From contig JAJYIC010000166.1 in assembly GCA_021790295.1 (NCBI GenBank), forward strand, positions 1-6,132: a DNA stretch of 6,132 nucleotides, written 5' to 3'. The position numbers and the translations under genes were made by a program. This document shows positions 4,856 to 6,132 of this stretch, piece after piece (position 1 is the stretch's first letter; each line of letters opens with the position of its first letter). The DNA comes from Pseudomonadota bacterium (lineage in GTDB: Bacteria > Pseudomonadota > Alphaproteobacteria > ATCC43930 > CGMCC-115725). The notes under the pieces were generated by a model, which was given only the letters and a program-made list of their open reading frames with translations, had not been told where the DNA came from and ran no database searches.

Positions 4856-5629
4856 ATGTTTAACTGCAAGATGTCGTCATTTATCAGTTTTTATCGAATC
4901 GAAGAAATTATAGTAATATGCTTGGTGTCGCTTCTGAGTTCGTCCTCTGCAACAGCCTTTACTATCTCAGGAAACGCAAAGTGCGCCCCGCCACATATTA
5001 TCAGCAGGATGCCCGGACGTTATTCACCGACGCCAGGATCGCAGGAGGTCATAATATCAGAAAAACAAGAGGGCTCCGCCTATAACCAAGCATATTGTCT
5101 TGTGGATATCCGAGTTTACCGCTGGATTCCGCAAGGAATATTTGTAGATACGGCCGAATTTGAGATGTCTGGGCCAGGGTTGGTTTTCTCGAATGGGTAC
5201 TGGCACCCCTATCCAGGGGAAATAGATGACAAGATTCAGAAGGTGAGACTTCTCCCACCTGGCGACTACGTTCCCAAAAATACGTTTGTGGGGGTCGGCG
5301 AATACGGTTCTGACCAACTCTTGACGTACAATCATATGAAGAGTGCTGTCTCTGAGTTCAGCCATCTGAACGTCACGGGTTTTTGGACCCCACGCAATAC
5401 GGGCGGATCAGTAGTCAATACTGAGAATTTGCTAAATGTTTGTGCAAAGGGTACGATGAAATGGTCAGTAAAGGACAACACAATTCAGATCGATGTGTTC
5501 GGAGGATCGATCGCGCTTCGCTATGATCCGATTGCTCGACAAATGGCAATTGTCGATCCGAGTATACGAACTATTACACTTTACCACCGTCTTACGTGCC
5601 CATCTCTTCCTACTGTGATCTTACCTTAA
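4856..5629 (+). CDS. Secreted orphan protein of unknown function, AT-rich gene
   Basis: This 257-residue protein has an N-terminal signal peptide: a hydrophobic run IIVICLVSLLSS at about residues 18-29 and a likely cleavage after SATA (residue 34). The mature part, about 223 residues, is rich in Tyr, Pro, Gly and beta-prone segments, with four cysteines (43, 81, 196, 248) that could form two disulfides in the periplasm or outside the cell. I recognise no domain. There is no lipobox at the cleavage site and no later membrane segment. The ATG at 4856 has a GGAG ribosome site eight bases upstream; a second ATG five codons on would still keep the signal peptide. The gene uses many A/T-ending codons, including ATA runs, unlike the GC-rich genes on both sides, which indicates recent acquisition. 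No partner gene is obvious. Confidence 0.65.
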   Translation: MFNCKMSSFISFYRIEEIIVICLVSLLSSSSATAFTISGNAKCAPPHIISRMPGRYSPTPGSQEVIISEKQEGSAYNQAYCLVDIRVYRWIPQGIFVDTAEFEMSGPGLVFSNGYWHPYPGEIDDKIQKVRLLPPGDYVPKNTFVGVGEYGSDQLLTYNHMKSAVSEFSHLNVTGFWTPRNTGGSVVNTENLLNVCAKGTMKWSVKDNTIQIDVFGGSIALRYDPIARQMAIVDPSIRTITLYHRLTCPSLPTVILP

Positions 5630-5684
5630 CCCCAGTCGCGGCGAACCAAGGCCCACCTCCTCGGTTTCACTGTCGCACTTCACG

Positions 5685-5717
5685 GCACCCGTTCGCTCGG
5701 CCCTTCGGCCGGGGTGC
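5685..5717. repeat. Nested inverted repeat downstream of two convergent genes
   Basis: An inner stem CGGCC-cttc-GGCCG (5698-5711) is flanked by outer arms GCACCC (5685-5690) and GGGTGC (5712-5717), with an unpaired seven-base bulge on the left side. It lies between the convergent orphan gene (+) and dehydrogenase-associated gene (-), where a shared terminator would be expected. No T-run follows on either strand, so function as a terminator is uncertain. Confidence 0.35.
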
Positions 5718-5766
5718 GGCAGAATGCCAGCCGCAGCGAAGTTGGGCCGGGGCGGAACTGCGGGGG

Positions 5767-6132
5767 CTATGGGCGGCGCCACATCGGCGGGCGTGCCCGG
5801 ACCGGGTCGAGCAGCGACCAGTCGCCATCTTCGAGCACATGGCCCTTCGGATAGGGCGGGCGCGGCTCCAATCCGAGAGAACGGACGACGCGATCGTCGC
5901 GGTAATAGCATTGGAGGACGACTCGGGCGAGGGTCGCCACGGCCGCTCCGCCTTTTGCGCGCAGTCCCATGGCCGCCGCCTCTTGCCGGGCGGGGTCGAG
6001 AGCGGCAAGCGGCCCTCCGGCGATGCGAGCAAGCTCGTCCAGCGCCTCGCGCACAAGGCCCGCGTCGCGGCCGAGGGTTCTTAGGATCTCGGCCTCGATC
6101 GCGGGATCGTCGGCGCCCGGAACGCCGAATTC
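5767..6132 (-). CDS. C-terminal part of a small protein resembling GMC-dehydrogenase-associated (gluconate 2-dehydrogenase subunit 3-like) proteins
   Basis: The minus-strand frame is open from the window edge (6132) to a TAG at 5769-5767, giving 121 visible residues. The GTG at 6054 is only an internal option because the homology-like sequence EFGVPGADDPAIEAEILRTL continues upstream of it. The pattern is helical and Ala/Leu-rich, then LQCYYRDDRVVRSLG, PRPPYPKGH and GDWSLLDPVRARPPMW near the C-terminus. I recall this YYRDxRV...PRPPfPkG...LLDPVRAR ending from small proteins encoded beside GMC-family FAD oxidoreductases, related in size and role to gluconate dehydrogenase subunit 3. These may help export or mature the catalytic subunit. 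No oxidoreductase follows downstream on this strand; the next gene is convergent, so either the partner lies upstream outside the window or the locus was broken. The coding status is firmer than the function. Confidence 0.5.
   Translation of the reverse strand, partial: EFGVPGADDPAIEAEILRTLGRDAGLVREALDELARIAGGPLAALDPARQEAAAMGLRAKGGAAVATLARVVLQCYYRDDRVVRSLGLEPRPPYPKGHVLEDGDWSLLDPVRARPPMWRRP

Noticed and set aside
5596..6084. Plus-strand frame of 162 codons at the right end
   Set aside because: It begins inside the orphan gene and runs antisense to the better supported minus-strand gene; its composition is typical of a shadow.
6127..6132. Window ends exactly on GAATTC (EcoRI site)
   Set aside because: It may reflect a cloned fragment end, but the left end shows no such site and the coincidence carries no biology.
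1..6132. CRISPR array, tRNA/rRNA genes, complete insertion sequence with matching ends
   Set aside because: No regularly spaced repeats, cloverleaf-like segments or paired terminal repeats with target duplications were seen on reading through.

Overview
The window looks like chromosomal DNA of a high-GC proteobacterium. An alphaproteobacterium, perhaps a methylotroph or other Hyphomicrobiales, fits best from the feel of the proteins. That placement is an impression, not a database result. Gene order and base composition suggest a mosaic: core-like GC-rich genes at both ends, a compact regulated operon in the middle, and an accessory stretch to its right.

Bases 1-1620: the C-terminal end of a CapD/FlaA1-type polysaccharide biosynthesis protein is followed closely on the same strand by a complete metal-dependent phosphodiesterase/phosphatase of the alkaline phosphatase superfamily. 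A minus-strand remnant of a response regulator (start of the receiver domain only) abuts and overlaps the phosphatase 3' end. Bases 1621-1923 hold no convincing gene. They do carry several short inverted repeats and a good match to an extracytoplasmic function (ECF) sigma promoter.

Bases 1924-3323 are the most interesting part, a tight three-gene operon. It encodes a small secreted His-rich protein resembling the DUF5602/TTHB210-like family, a Tat-exported high-potential iron-sulfur protein (HiPIP), and an ECF sigma factor that starts at a TTG overlapping the HiPIP stop codon. The promoter candidate upstream is of the kind ECF sigmas read, so the sigma factor may drive its own operon together with two envelope proteins. 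No anti-sigma gene is visible.

Bases 3324-5629 are accessory. A serine recombinase that has lost its catalytic N-terminus is followed by a 297-residue protein with a possible HEPN-like helical domain, then a markedly AT-richer gene for a secreted orphan protein. Bases 5767-6132 return to GC-rich sequence on the minus strand, with the C-terminal part of a small protein resembling subunits that accompany GMC-type dehydrogenases.

No rRNA, tRNA, CRISPR array or complete insertion sequence was recognised.
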